Assembly (NCBI RefSeq): GCF_009746585.1
Contig: NZ_WRPO01000015.1
Location: 1-64,000, forward strand
From: Novosphingobium aquimarinum
GTDB taxonomy: Bacteria > Pseudomonadota > Alphaproteobacteria > Sphingomonadales > Sphingomonadaceae
Reading direction: 5' to 3'
DNA length: 64,000 nt
Shown here: positions 24,707 through 33,632 of the stretch, piece by piece
Position numbering within the stretch: the stretch's first letter is position 1
Layout of the letters: every line of letters begins with the position of its first letter
Made by a program: the position numbers and the translations under genes
The notes under the pieces: model-generated
The model's database searches: none
The model's input: only the letters and a program-made list of their open reading frames with translations
Told to the model about the DNA's origin: nothing

Positions 24707-25205
24707 TCTCATTGCGGCGCCCCTGCTCGCGGCCGCAACAGTCCCCTCGACGCCGGATCTTGGAAAAGCCGAGGGCAAATGCGCCGCGAACGAGCAAGGA
24801 CCGGCATTCCTGGTCAATGTCGAAGGGCTCAAGGACCGCAAGGGCAAACTCAAGCTCGAAGTCTATCCAGCAAACGAGAAGGATTTTCTCGAGGACGACA
24901 ACGTCCTGATTTCAGCTGGAAAGACCTTTCGCCGCGTCGAGCTGCCCGTACCGACATCGGGACCGGTGCGGTTGTGCATCCGAGTTCCATCGGCCGGGCG
25001 GTACGCCGTCACCCTGCTACATGATCGGGATAGCAACCGGAAATTCGGCTGGCGGATCGATGGAATCGGTTTTGCGGGCAATCCCAAGCTCGGATGGAGC
25101 AAGCCCAAGGCTTCGAGCGCGAGCGCGGCAGCCCGCTCAGGCCCGACACCGATCCGGATCGTAATGAATTATCGGCACGGCCTCGGCGTGCGTCCAATAC
25201 GATGA
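24687..25205 (+). CDS. DUF2141-domain exported protein
   Basis: This 172-aa protein has a signal peptide (LLRSLIAAPLLAAATVPS). A DUF2141 beta-sandwich follows, with LVNVEGLKDRKGKLKLEVYP near 50 and YAVTLLHDRDSNRKFGW near 112, including the LLHDxDxN-(G) pattern conserved in the family. The molecular function of DUF2141 is not known; it is secreted or periplasmic. The start overlaps the membrane-protein gene by 20 nt, with AAAGGG as ribosome site, showing tight coupling to the glycosyltransferase cluster. A role in presenting or modifying the exported glycan is inference from context only. Confidence 0.78.
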   Translation: MQRLLRSLIAAPLLAAATVPSTPDLGKAEGKCAANEQGPAFLVNVEGLKDRKGKLKLEVYPANEKDFLEDDNVLISAGKTFRRVELPVPTSGPVRLCIRVPSAGRYAVTLLHDRDSNRKFGWRIDGIGFAGNPKLGWSKPKASSASAAARSGPTPIRIVMNYRHGLGVRPIR

Positions 25206-25218
25206 TCGGAAACGGTTG

Positions 25219-26379
25219 ATGAAGATTGTGGATGTCTGCGCGTTCTATTCACCGAGAGGTGGGGGTGTAAAAACCTATGTCGGCCAAAAGCTGAAGATTG
25301 CTGAACGCATGGGCCAGGATATTACTATCCTGGCGCCTGGTGACGACAACGCAGTAATCGAGTTTGGTCGCTGCGCTCGCATCCAGACAATCGCTTCTCC
25401 ACGTTTCCCGCTTGATCGAAAATACTGGTATTTCAACGATGAACAGGGGCTTCACGCCGCGCTTGACAAGTTGGCACCGGATTTTGTTGAAGCGTCCTCG
25501 CCGTGGCGAAGCCCCCTCATGGTCGCAAACTGGCGGCCAGAAACGCCGAAGGCGCTTGTCATGCACGCCGATCCTTTGTCCGCCTATGCTTACCGGTGGC
25601 TGGAACCCCTCGTCAGTCGCGAGATGATCGACCGGAGATTTTTGCGATATTGGGATCATGTGCGACAACTTGGTCGGCTCTATGATGCGGTCGTTTGCGC
25701 CAGCAAAGATTTGGCTTCGAGGATGAGCGCTGGCGGTGTCGGCAATGTGGTCACTGTCCCGATGGGTGTCGAAGCAAACCGCTTTGCAGCCAGCAAGCGC
25801 AATGAAAATCTACGCGCAAGCCTTCTTGCACAATGCGGCCTTTCCCCCGATGCGACATTGCTTGTTGCCGCCGGCCGGCTTGCACCCGAAAAGCGTTTGC
25901 CGATGCTGGTTGAGGCGGTGACGATCGCTGGGCGTCACCGCCAAATGGGTCTGGCGATCTTCGGCGAAGGACGAGACAATACAAACATCCTGCGGGCGAT
26001 CGGAGGAAATCCCCATATCCGTCTGTTTCGTCCGGAACGCGACCGGGAGCAATTTGCCAGCGTTCTGGCAAGCGCCGATGCCTTCGTGCATGGTTGCGAG
26101 GCTGAAACCTTTTGCATGACCGCAGCGGAGGCAAGCGCCAGCGGGATACCGGTAATCGTACCTGATCGCGGTGGCGCGGCTGACTTTGCGAAGGGGGAGA
26201 TGGGACTGTCCTATCGCGCGGCGGACCCTGCGGATCTGGTGCGGGCTATTCTGAGCCTGCCAGACCGCTTTGCGAGGCGTTCGGCGGCAGTCATGACGCT
26301 AGAGATGGACGATCATTTCGCAGCTTTGTTCGCGATCTACCAGCACCTGTGCTCAGGCCAGATTTCCCACGCTGCGTGA
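25219..26379 (+). CDS. Glycosyltransferase, GT4 family
   Basis: This protein is 386 aa from the ATG at 25219; a TTG one codon upstream is less likely. The N-terminal Rossmann domain opens MKIVDVCAFYSPRGGGVKTY, in which GGG-KTY is the acceptor-side glycine loop. The donor half shows LLVAAGRLAPEKRLPMLVEA near 212, IFGEGRDN near 250 and the GT4 EX7E-like FVHGCEAETFCMTAAEASA near 290. It resembles mannosyl- or glucosyl-transferases acting on membrane acceptors. It is the last gene of the four-gene plus-strand cluster and is convergent with the EEP phosphodiesterase. Confidence 0.88.
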   Translation: MKIVDVCAFYSPRGGGVKTYVGQKLKIAERMGQDITILAPGDDNAVIEFGRCARIQTIASPRFPLDRKYWYFNDEQGLHAALDKLAPDFVEASSPWRSPLMVANWRPETPKALVMHADPLSAYAYRWLEPLVSREMIDRRFLRYWDHVRQLGRLYDAVVCASKDLASRMSAGGVGNVVTVPMGVEANRFAASKRNENLRASLLAQCGLSPDATLLVAAGRLAPEKRLPMLVEAVTIAGRHRQMGLAIFGEGRDNTNILRAIGGNPHIRLFRPERDREQFASVLASADAFVHGCEAETFCMTAAEASASGIPVIVPDRGGAADFAKGEMGLSYRAADPADLVRAILSLPDRFARRSAAVMTLEMDDHFAALFAIYQHLCSGQISHAA

Positions 26380-26545
26380 GCGCGGCAATGTCGGTTCGGC
26401 TTCTCGGCAAGTGAGTTGGCTGACGGTGTTTGTACGAACTTCGCAAGCGACTTATGTCCGCTTGCCCGCCGCGCCACGCCGATGAGTGAAAACGCGCCGC
26501 CAAATACAAACGTGAACTCAATTTCAAACGGATGTATGTCGGGCC

Positions 26546-27592
26546 CTATGGCTGCTCGGCGCCGCGGTTAGTCGTTCGGCCGCCAATGAGCGAAACGTCG
26601 ATCACGAAACCGGCATGATCGGAGAGAGGCTCTTCAGAGGTAACGGGGAACGGAACCCAGGCGCGCTCGGCCCGCAGAGCAACCCTGGCTCCATTGCGGA
26701 AGATAATCTTGTCCTTGTTCCGCTCGACAATCCTTTGCGCCTCACTTCGCGAACCCACCGCGACACCACCGTCAGTCAGCAGGATCTTCAGCCCGTCCAC
26801 GGGAGTGCCATCGATGAGCGGCTGCGATACGGCCACCCTGCGGGCGGGTGATTGTCCCGTGTTGAAATCTCCCCCAAAGATGGCCGGAGTTCCGGACGGC
26901 AGCACGTTCGACAGGAGTTTCCGCACTGCGCCCACTTGCCAAAAGTAGGCGCTATCTGCCCGCTGCGTCGCCACATGTGTTGAGCGTCGCGAATTGAGGT
27001 GGGTGTTGATAACTGCGATCGGTTCGTCGGCGCCCGGCACATCGATCCACGCCACAACGACTCCTTTTGCCGCGAGACAGTCATACCCGGCGCATGCGCC
27101 TTCGGGAAAGGCATAGCGCTCGCTTCTGACGACCGGGTAATCCGAGAGTATCGCCAGTCCGCTGTTGATCAAGCTCCCGCTCACCTCACCTTTCACCCAT
27201 TCCGCCCCTTCCGCAAACGTGCGGCCCAGTGGTTCAGAATCATCCGACCAGGACGATTGAGGCCCAGTGATTACGTATTTATAACCGGCAGTCTCGCCGA
27301 GCACGTTTGCAGAATCGCCGAAGGCCTCCTGCAATAGCACGACATGAGGCTGGGCTCCGCTCGACCGCATCGCCGCAAGGCGTTGTCCCATCGCGGCAAT
27401 TGCCGCCTCGCGACCAATCGCGACTGGCCAGGGCAAGCCTTTGATGTTGTAAGACATAACGGAGAGTGATCCAGCGGGTGACGGCCAGGCGGATTTGTGG
27501 GCCACTTGCGCGTCATAGCCGGGTGACGCCGCGACGCCCGCGCTCAGAAGGACCGCACCGGCAATCGAGGCAAAGGTTCTGAAACGGATCAT
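26546..27592 (-). CDS. Secreted endonuclease/exonuclease/phosphatase-family phosphodiesterase (sphingomyelinase-C-like)
   Basis: This 348-aa protein has a signal peptide (FASIAGAVLLSAGVAASPG). EEP-fold metal and catalytic motifs follow in order: Asn in VMSYNIKGLPWP (about 45-56), the metal-binding Glu in VVLLQEAF (about 85), NTHLNSR near 195, GGDFNTG near 240, and the catalytic His in LSDHAGF near 325. The mix of an export signal with SYNIKGLP and LSDHAGF is closest to bacterial sphingomyelinase/phospholipase-C relatives rather than DNA-repair nucleases. It may act on phospho-sphingolipid or another phosphodiester outside the cytoplasm. It is divergent from the ECF sigma operon. Confidence 0.8.
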   Translation of the reverse strand: MIRFRTFASIAGAVLLSAGVAASPGYDAQVAHKSAWPSPAGSLSVMSYNIKGLPWPVAIGREAAIAAMGQRLAAMRSSGAQPHVVLLQEAFGDSANVLGETAGYKYVITGPQSSWSDDSEPLGRTFAEGAEWVKGEVSGSLINSGLAILSDYPVVRSERYAFPEGACAGYDCLAAKGVVVAWIDVPGADEPIAVINTHLNSRRSTHVATQRADSAYFWQVGAVRKLLSNVLPSGTPAIFGGDFNTGQSPARRVAVSQPLIDGTPVDGLKILLTDGGVAVGSRSEAQRIVERNKDKIIFRNGARVALRAERAWVPFPVTSEEPLSDHAGFVIDVSLIGGRTTNRGAEQP

Positions 27593-27939
27593 TTAGTCTT
27601 GCTTCCGTGGCCGAGTGTGGCCGCAAGACGCCATTCTCCGACGAATTCCGCACGCTTTCCCCCGCATGTGCGGTTTTGCTTAGACCGTGGCGTCTAGCCG
27701 CCGGAAATGTTGACCGAACCAACAATGGACCCGACATGAGCGGTATCAACTGGCAGGCTAGACCTGCACCGGCCGTGCTCAGGCTGTCCTATAAGGTAAG
27801 CCCGGCATTGCCGCGGCAGAATGCGGGCATCTCCGGTAGTGTCTCAGAAAGCCCGCTTGGGATGACGGAAGCCGCTCGAGACGTCGTGTCATCATCGAGC
27901 TCATTGCCCCAGTGGCGGCCCCACCATTATAGAAATCAT
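27593..27939. other. Divergent promoter region between the EEP gene and the ECF sigma operon
   Basis: These 347 bp hold no recognised gene. The frame of the sigma gene stays open upstream to a possible start at 27607, but the encoded text shows no sigma homology and would make the protein about 110 residues longer than usual. The region is therefore read as the two divergent promoters. No clear operator palindrome was found. Confidence 0.55.
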
Positions 27940-28527
27940 ATGTCACTAGGCCACCAAGATTCGAGCGCGAGCGAAGCGGGTCTGTCGCAATTATTGAACG
28001 AAATGCGTCCCGAATTGTCGCGCTTCATGCTTTCGCGTCAATGCGATCCTGCCGAAGTAGATGATCTGCTGCAGGATATGTACGTGAAGCTATCGAATGC
28101 CCACACCGGCCCTGTCAAAAACCCGCGTGCCTATCTTTACGAGACGGCGAACAACTTGCTTCACGACCATCGCCGGGGGCGTCGGCGGCAGCAGGCGCGA
28201 GACGATCATTGGGCGCGCAATCAGATCGGACCCGACCTTGAAAAGGACGTGAGGCCCTCGCCGGAAGAAAGCGCAATCGCGCGCGATGAACTCGAGCGGG
28301 TCAATGCGGAAATTGCGTTGATGCCGAACCGGACCGCGCAGATTTTGAAGATGTACCGGCTCGAAGGTCATTCGCAGAAGGCTATCGCGAATTGCTTGAA
28401 CCTCAGCCTGAGCGCGGTGGAAAAGCACCTTCAACGCGCTTATCGAAAGCTTCTGCTTTTGCGCGAAGAATTGGATGGCGTGCCGCAACTCTCGCAAGAG
28501 GAGGTCGACAATGTCAGCCAAACCTGA
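27940..28527 (+). CDS. ECF RNA polymerase sigma factor, FecI-like
   Basis: This protein is 195 aa from MSLGHQDSS, a normal ECF length. Region 2 lies near residues 25-80 (LSRFMLSRQCDPAEVDDLLQ, then PRAYLYETANNLLHDHRRG). Region 4 lies near 125-175, with the recognition text AIANCLNLSLSAVEKHLQRA shared with FecI-type factors. It begins a four-gene operon in which every gene overlaps the next (sigma-FecR 17 nt, FecR-receptor 4 nt, receptor-DUF2334 14 nt). It should activate its own receptor gene when FecR reports substrate at the receptor. Confidence 0.88.
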   Translation: MSLGHQDSSASEAGLSQLLNEMRPELSRFMLSRQCDPAEVDDLLQDMYVKLSNAHTGPVKNPRAYLYETANNLLHDHRRGRRRQQARDDHWARNQIGPDLEKDVRPSPEESAIARDELERVNAEIALMPNRTAQILKMYRLEGHSQKAIANCLNLSLSAVEKHLQRAYRKLLLLREELDGVPQLSQEEVDNVSQT

Positions 28528-29494
28528 TCGCGCGATGGCAGAGCAGGCTATAGCCTGGCATCTTAGGCTCGCGGATGCAGACGAGAATGCCTGGGCTGAA
28601 TTCGCCGAATGGCTAAACGCCGATCCCGCTCATAATAGTGCTTACGAAGCCGTCGTGGACGGTGACGCGCGCATGTTTCCTTTGCTCGAAAAGGCGAGCT
28701 TTCCGGAAGCCGAGGAAGACCAGCGAGGGCCAGAACCCACCGATGCCGAAGTTGCTCGCGCTTATCATTCAGGAGGCTCTGCTGTTCGCCGGAACCCTTG
28801 GCGCTGGGGCGCGATCGCCGCTTCAATAGCGGTGGCCGGCCTCATTGGGATTCAACAATTCAGCTTGGATGATACCTATCCAATCGAAACTTCCGTGGGA
28901 GAAATGCGAACCATTTCACTCGCGGACGGGAGCGAAATTCAGCTGAACGGCGATACCAGGATTGTCCTCGACAAGAACGACTCCCGATCGGTCAAGATTG
29001 CTCAAGGCGAAGCAAGATTTGCCGTGAAGCACGACGACGCTGATCCGTTCACCGTCGTCGCTGGTGAGCAGCGCCTAGTCGATATAGGAACGGTTTTTAA
29101 CGTAGTCCGTACCGATGGGCAGTTACGCGTCGGCGTGGCGGAGGGCGCGGTGCAATATGAAGGTAATGCCCGGATCGTAAGACTTCGTGCCGGTGATACC
29201 CTTGCAGCGGACGAAGGCGGGAATGTCGAGATTTCGCGAAGCCCGGTCGCATGGATCGGGAGCTGGACAGCTGGTAAGCTCGTCTACGATCAAACTTCTT
29301 TGCAACAGGTCGCCGATGATCTTTCCCGCTCGGTTGGCATATCGCTCGATCTTCCGCCACGCATGCGATCCCGGAGCTTTTCAGGCGTGATCCAAACGAA
29401 TGGCGATAGGGATGCAGTGCGGACGAGGCTGGAAGAACTGATTGGTGAGAAGATCATCGCTGATGGTACACGTTGGTCTGTCGTAGCTCAGTGA
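28511..29494 (+). CDS. FecR-type anti-sigma regulator
   Basis: This protein is 327 aa from the ATG at 28511, preceded by GAGG; it overlaps the sigma gene by 17 nt. An N-terminal DUF4880-like region (EQAIAWHLRLADADENAWAE) precedes one membrane span near 97-117 (RWGAIAASIAVAGLIGIQQF). The periplasmic FecR domain follows (TISLADGSEIQLNGDTRIVL, then RLVDIGTVFNVV) and an STN-like tail (YDQTSLQQVADDLSRSVGIS). It couples the STN domain of the next gene's receptor to the sigma factor. Unlike the left-hand copy in this window, this signalling unit is complete. Confidence 0.9.
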   Translation: MSAKPDRAMAEQAIAWHLRLADADENAWAEFAEWLNADPAHNSAYEAVVDGDARMFPLLEKASFPEAEEDQRGPEPTDAEVARAYHSGGSAVRRNPWRWGAIAASIAVAGLIGIQQFSLDDTYPIETSVGEMRTISLADGSEIQLNGDTRIVLDKNDSRSVKIAQGEARFAVKHDDADPFTVVAGEQRLVDIGTVFNVVRTDGQLRVGVAEGAVQYEGNARIVRLRAGDTLAADEGGNVEISRSPVAWIGSWTAGKLVYDQTSLQQVADDLSRSVGISLDLPPRMRSRSFSGVIQTNGDRDAVRTRLEELIGEKIIADGTRWSVVAQ

Positions 29495-31872
29495 GCAGCA
29501 AATGGTTGATTGCGAGTGCGCCGATTGTAGGCGTAGCGGCAGCCTGCCCGGCGCAAGCTGCCGAAAAGATTTCCTTCAATGTCCCTGCCGGACCCTTGAA
29601 TGTCGCTCTGATATCCTTCGCCACCCAAGCGAGTGTATCCGTCGACACCAGTGACCCGGCCCTACAGTCGGTTCGAGTTGGCGGCTTGAGAGGTCGTTTC
29701 ACCCTGCGCGAAGGGATACGCCGGCTTTTGGAAGGCACGGAATACGATTATCGTATTTCGCGCGGAAGCGTGGTGCGGCTGTTTCGCCGGCCTGTCCGTC
29801 GCGCTCGACAGGCGGTTCCTCGCCGACCGATTGACAAGACAAGCCCTTCGCCCAAGCCCGCTGCCCGTCCATCGCCCCCGCCCGAACCAATCATCGTCAC
29901 TGCAAGCAAGCAAAATATCGCGCTGGACGACTACCCCGGCGCATTTCATGTTGCCTCTTTCGATGAAGCGCGAAGCCTGCGGTCTGGAAGCAGGGGCAGT
30001 GAAGCTTTGCTTCGAGAGCTTCCAAACCTGACTTCCACCAATCTCGGTTCGGGGCGAAACAAGATATTCGTCCGCGGAATTGCCGACAGCAGCTTCAACG
30101 GACAACTGCAATCGACGGTCAGCCAGTATCTCGGAGAAAGCAGACTCACGTACAGCGCGCCTGACCCCGACCTCGCGCTATATGACGTCGAAAAGGTCGA
30201 AGTCTTGGAAGGTCCGCAGGGGACACTATACGGCGCCGGTTCACTGGGCGGGGTCATTCGGATCCTGCCCCGCCCCCCTGTTCTTGGCGAGTTCTCGGCC
30301 AGCGGGACCGCAGCGATGGGACTGACCGGCAACAGTTTGGGCGGGGACGGCGCCATAATTGCCAACATCCCGGTGGGCGAACGCGCCGCCGTCCGACTTG
30401 TCGGTTATCGCATTATACGTCCCGGCTACATCGACGATCTCAAACGTGGTCTGTCCGATGTCAATCGCACGAACGTGTTGGGAGTGCGCGCAACCGTTCG
30501 AATGGAGTTCAACAACAGATGGAGCGTTGATGTCGGGATCGTGTCCCAAGACACGGGCAGTGAGGACGGCCAGTATACCGATGGCGGCCAATCTTCCGCG
30601 CTGACGCGTCGCTCTTTTGTCGCCCAACCATTCGATAATGACTACCGGCTTGTGTTCGGAACTCTCCGGGCTGAGCTCGGCTTCGCCGAGCTGGTGTCAA
30701 ATACGTCCTATAACATTCACCCGATTGACACGGTGTTCGACGCGACGCCCCCCGAGGCGCAGACTCCAATCCTTTTTGAAGAAGACATGCGGGTCAAGCT
30801 GCTGACCCACGAGACCCGGATTTCCGGATCGACGAATAGTGGCTCAAACTGGGTTTCCGGCTTCTCATTCGCCCTAAATAGCAATCGAATAGATCGGTTT
30901 CTTGGCCCCATAAATGCCCTCACGACGATCTCCAATGTTCGATCAGAAACCCTGGACGCCGCGTTGTTTGGCGAGGCGACGCTGCCTCTATGGCATAACG
31001 TCTCCCTCACAGGCGGAGGGCGGCTATCGTTCTTCACGCGGTTCGACGACTTCGATGCCGTGGCCGGCGATGTCGCTGCTGAGCCGACCCGCCCCGAATT
31101 CAGATTTCTGCCGACCGCTGCTCTTTCCTGGAAACCTTGGCGCGGGATCATCGGCTATCTACGCTATCGGGAAGGCTTCAGGCCAGGAGCGCAGCAACTG
31201 ACTGGGAGCGGCAATCAGATCGCAGTGTCCCGCTTCGAACCTGACACGGTCCGGGCGTTGGAGATAGGCATGCGCTTTGGCTCCGAAGCCGGTTCGGAGC
31301 TGTCGGGTGGGCTTTCCTATGCTTATTCTAGATGGAACAGGGTGCAAGCCGATCTCGTAACGAGTTCCGGCTTCCCTTATGTCGCCAATCTTGGCTTGGC
31401 CCAGGTGCACTACGTCTCAGCTAATTTCGCTTGGGCAGCCACCTCCGAACTTAGCCTTGAACTATCCGGTTTCTATACCGCCAGCCGTCTCGATCGCCCT
31501 ACATCCGAGCTGGAGGCAAAGGTGGAACGAAACCTTCCCAACGTTGCCGACAGTGGTGCGAGGCTTATCGGTCGTTTCGAGCGCTGGATCGGGAGCACGA
31601 AGATCACTCTAGATGGGTCCGTCGGCTACGTCGGAACCTCGTATCTGGGTGTCGGCGCGCCTTTCGATATCTCGCAAGGAGATTATTTCGATACGGCTAT
31701 CGGCGGACGCGCCGAATTCGGACCCTGGGGCCTGTCGCTGGACATTGAAAACTTGTTGGATAGTCGAGCCAATCGTTTTTCCTATGGGAATCCTTTTTCC
31801 GTAGCGGGCGGAAATCAGCGTACGCCTTTGCGGCCAAGATCGATCAGGATCGGGATCGATGCCAGATTCTGA
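29491..31872 (+). CDS. TonB-dependent signalling receptor with STN domain (FecA-like)
   Basis: This protein is 793 aa starting at the GTG that overlaps the fecR stop (GTGA, 29491-29494). The signal peptide ends at PAQA (about residue 23). An STN domain occupies about 25-100 (ISFNVPAGPLNVALISFATQ, then TLREGIRRLLEGTEYDY). It is followed by a Pro/Arg-rich linker and a TonB box EPIIVTASKQ. The plug motif KVEVLEGPQGTLYGAGSLGG and a barrel ending in IGIDARF follow. The STN domain marks it as the sensor for the preceding FecR/sigma pair. In place of the usual iron genes its 3' partner is a deacetylase-like gene, so a glycan-like or lipid ligand is possible but unproven. Confidence 0.9.
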   Translation: MSSKWLIASAPIVGVAAACPAQAAEKISFNVPAGPLNVALISFATQASVSVDTSDPALQSVRVGGLRGRFTLREGIRRLLEGTEYDYRISRGSVVRLFRRPVRRARQAVPRRPIDKTSPSPKPAARPSPPPEPIIVTASKQNIALDDYPGAFHVASFDEARSLRSGSRGSEALLRELPNLTSTNLGSGRNKIFVRGIADSSFNGQLQSTVSQYLGESRLTYSAPDPDLALYDVEKVEVLEGPQGTLYGAGSLGGVIRILPRPPVLGEFSASGTAAMGLTGNSLGGDGAIIANIPVGERAAVRLVGYRIIRPGYIDDLKRGLSDVNRTNVLGVRATVRMEFNNRWSVDVGIVSQDTGSEDGQYTDGGQSSALTRRSFVAQPFDNDYRLVFGTLRAELGFAELVSNTSYNIHPIDTVFDATPPEAQTPILFEEDMRVKLLTHETRISGSTNSGSNWVSGFSFALNSNRIDRFLGPINALTTISNVRSETLDAALFGEATLPLWHNVSLTGGGRLSFFTRFDDFDAVAGDVAAEPTRPEFRFLPTAALSWKPWRGIIGYLRYREGFRPGAQQLTGSGNQIAVSRFEPDTVRALEIGMRFGSEAGSELSGGLSYAYSRWNRVQADLVTSSGFPYVANLGLAQVHYVSANFAWAATSELSLELSGFYTASRLDRPTSELEAKVERNLPNVADSGARLIGRFERWIGSTKITLDGSVGYVGTSYLGVGAPFDISQGDYFDTAIGGRAEFGPWGLSLDIENLLDSRANRFSYGNPFSVAGGNQRTPLRPRSIRIGIDARF

Positions 31873-32620
31873 CAATCGCTCACTCCTTGTATCGATTCAC
31901 GATGTCGGCCCGGGGTTCGAACGGGAAGTCGACCAGCTCGCCGGACTGCTAACCGATACGCTCGGCTGTTCCAGGTTCGCCATGCTTGTCGTGCCTAACC
32001 ACTGGGGGCACTACCCGATCCGCTCGGGCACTCCATTCGCCAGTCGACTCAGGGCCTGGTCCGAAAGCGGAATCGAGATGTTCGTCCATGGCTGGTATCA
32101 TAAGGATACCGTCGAGCATCAGGGCGTCTCGGGCCTGAAAGCCAGATACATGACAGCAAGCGAAGGCGAATTTCTCGGCCTTCCCTACGGCGAGGCTGTA
32201 CGCAGAATGGAAGACGGGCAGGCGCTCGTCGAGGACATCATCGGCCGAAGAGCCTCCGGATTCATCGCACCGGCATGGCTCTATGGGGCCGAATCCTTAG
32301 AGGCCTTGCGCGAAAGCCGGTTCGATATTGCCGAGGACCACATGAAGGTCTGGATCCCACAATCAGGCAAGGTCTTGGCGCGAGGGCCAGTGATAACCTG
32401 GGCCAGCAGATCGCCAGCTAGGACAGCGTCTTCCCTTGCGTTCGCGGCATTTGCCCGCCGGGTGCTGCATCCGCTGCAAACGGTTCGGGTGGCCGTGCAT
32501 CCTGGCGACGTAACCAAGGATTCGATCCTCTCCTGTATTGAATCCACGCTGAAATGCTTTGCCAATAGCCGCCCAGTCAGACGTTATGAGTCGCTTCTGG
32601 CCACGTCTCGCGCGGAATGA
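31859..32620 (+). CDS. DUF2334/polysaccharide-deacetylase-like protein
   Basis: This 253-aa protein begins LLVSIHDVGPGFEREVDQLA; SIHDV is the opening metal-site motif of DUF2334 proteins, which share the NodB/polysaccharide-deacetylase fold. A second motif, FVHGWYHKDTVEHQG near 75, supplies further metal histidines, and GFIAPAWLYG near 135 is the typical mid-domain text. Members remove acyl groups from sugars or related substrates. No signal peptide is visible, so action in the cytoplasm is likely. It overlaps the receptor gene by 14 nt, so it is the fourth gene of the sigma-FecR-receptor operon. Confidence 0.82.
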   Translation: MPDSDNRSLLVSIHDVGPGFEREVDQLAGLLTDTLGCSRFAMLVVPNHWGHYPIRSGTPFASRLRAWSESGIEMFVHGWYHKDTVEHQGVSGLKARYMTASEGEFLGLPYGEAVRRMEDGQALVEDIIGRRASGFIAPAWLYGAESLEALRESRFDIAEDHMKVWIPQSGKVLARGPVITWASRSPARTASSLAFAAFARRVLHPLQTVRVAVHPGDVTKDSILSCIESTLKCFANSRPVRRYESLLATSRAE

Positions 32621-32695
32621 AGTTCGACGCAGTTCCAATGCGTGCTGTCATTTGTGGATGGCAGGGCATCGGGGCTTTGCACGCGCTAGGTTGCG

Positions 32696-32917
32696 GATGG
32701 GCCCGAAGAGTGGCGGATCGCGGCGCGCAAGCAAGTCCGGCAGTTGGCGGACTGGATCAAGATCACTGCTCCGGCGACACAGGACGAGATCAGCGCCGCC
32801 ATTGAGGAAGCGCATTCGCAAGGCATTCGCGTCGCAATCGACAGCTAGGGCCCCTATTCGGACATGGCGATTGCGGCCGGCGTGAATACGCTGGAGCATC
32901 CGCTCGCGATGAGCGTC
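32696..32917 (+). pseudogene. Amidohydrolase remnant (imidazolonepropionase-like)
   Basis: The text DGPEEWRIAARKQVRQLADW, then IKITAPATQDEISAAIEEAH and GIRVAIDS, continues after an in-frame TAG (32846-32848) with GPYSDMAIAAGVNTLEHPLA. This matches the middle of amidohydrolases of the imidazolonepropionase group (gadWIKvTAP ... EEAHaqGirVA ... AGvdTLEHpLam). There is no start region, the HxH metal motif is absent, and an internal stop interrupts the frame, so the gene is dead. The stretch 32621-32695 before it holds nothing recognisable. It is a diverged relative of, not a copy of, the intact amidohydrolase at 11623-12852. Confidence 0.8.
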
Positions 32918-32938
32918 AGAAGGAGGCCCGTTCCGAGC

Positions 32939-33628
32939 CTAGAACCGGAATCCCTGCGCCGCGGCCCAGGCAATTGCGCCGGCGAGGATCACGCCCAGCG
33001 CCAGTTTCCACCAGGTCACACGCATGCCGTCGGCGGAAAGCTCGACGCCGTCGGGTGCGCGGCCGTGGAGCATCGCGGGCAGCAGGCGCTGCCCCTTCCA
33101 CACGCGGTAGAATACGATGGCGATGACGTGCAGAGCGATCAGGGCCAGCAGCACGTTGAACACCACCTCGTGCACTTCGGCGGCGCTGCGTCCCTGCTCG
33201 AACGTGATGTAGGTCGCCAGCGGCCCGGACTCGAACCCGTCGACGTCCACCGCGAAGAGGCCGGCGGTGACCATCACCGCGAGCGCGGCCAGCATCGCGA
33301 CGACGCTCCACCCGCCCAGCGGATTATGCCCCGGCACATGCTCGCCGCCGCGCTTGAACAGCGTTCGCGCATAAGCCGCGACGGTCGCCGGTCCGCGAAC
33401 GAAACGCGCGAAGCGCACCGTCGCCGGGCCGGCGAAGCCCCAGAAAATGCGAAATACGACTAGCGCAAGAATGCCGTAGCCCGACCAGCGGTGCCATTCC
33501 ATTTCGTGCTCCTCGCCGCTCCACCAGGAGAAGGCGACCAGCACGACCAGCGTCCAGTGGAACAGACGCGTCGGGCCGTCCCACAGGCGGGGCCGACCGG
33601 TTTGCGATGTACTCGATACCGGGGCCAT
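32939..33628 (-). CDS. Cytochrome b561-type membrane cytochrome b
   Basis: This protein is 229 aa starting MAPVSSTSQTGRPRLWDGPT; the ATG at 33628 is 4 nt after the cytochrome c' stop. Four to five membrane spans carry the heme histidines expected in diheme b561-type proteins: LFHWTLVVLVAF near 25, EWHRWSGYGILAL near 45, and EVHEVVFNVLLALIALHVIA near 150-170. The domain passes electrons between quinol or cytosolic donors and periplasmic acceptors. Adjacent genes for cytochrome c' and a c-type multidomain protein suggest a small dedicated electron chain. It is the last gene of the operon. Confidence 0.87.
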   Translation of the reverse strand: MAPVSSTSQTGRPRLWDGPTRLFHWTLVVLVAFSWWSGEEHEMEWHRWSGYGILALVVFRIFWGFAGPATVRFARFVRGPATVAAYARTLFKRGGEHVPGHNPLGGWSVVAMLAALAVMVTAGLFAVDVDGFESGPLATYITFEQGRSAAEVHEVVFNVLLALIALHVIAIVFYRVWKGQRLLPAMLHGRAPDGVELSADGMRVTWWKLALGVILAGAIAWAAAQGFRF

Positions 33629-33632
33629 GCGC

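Noticed and set aside
27607..27939. Long N-terminal extension of the ECF sigma factor
   Set aside because: It would add about 110 residues without homology; the ATG at 27940 gives the normal length.
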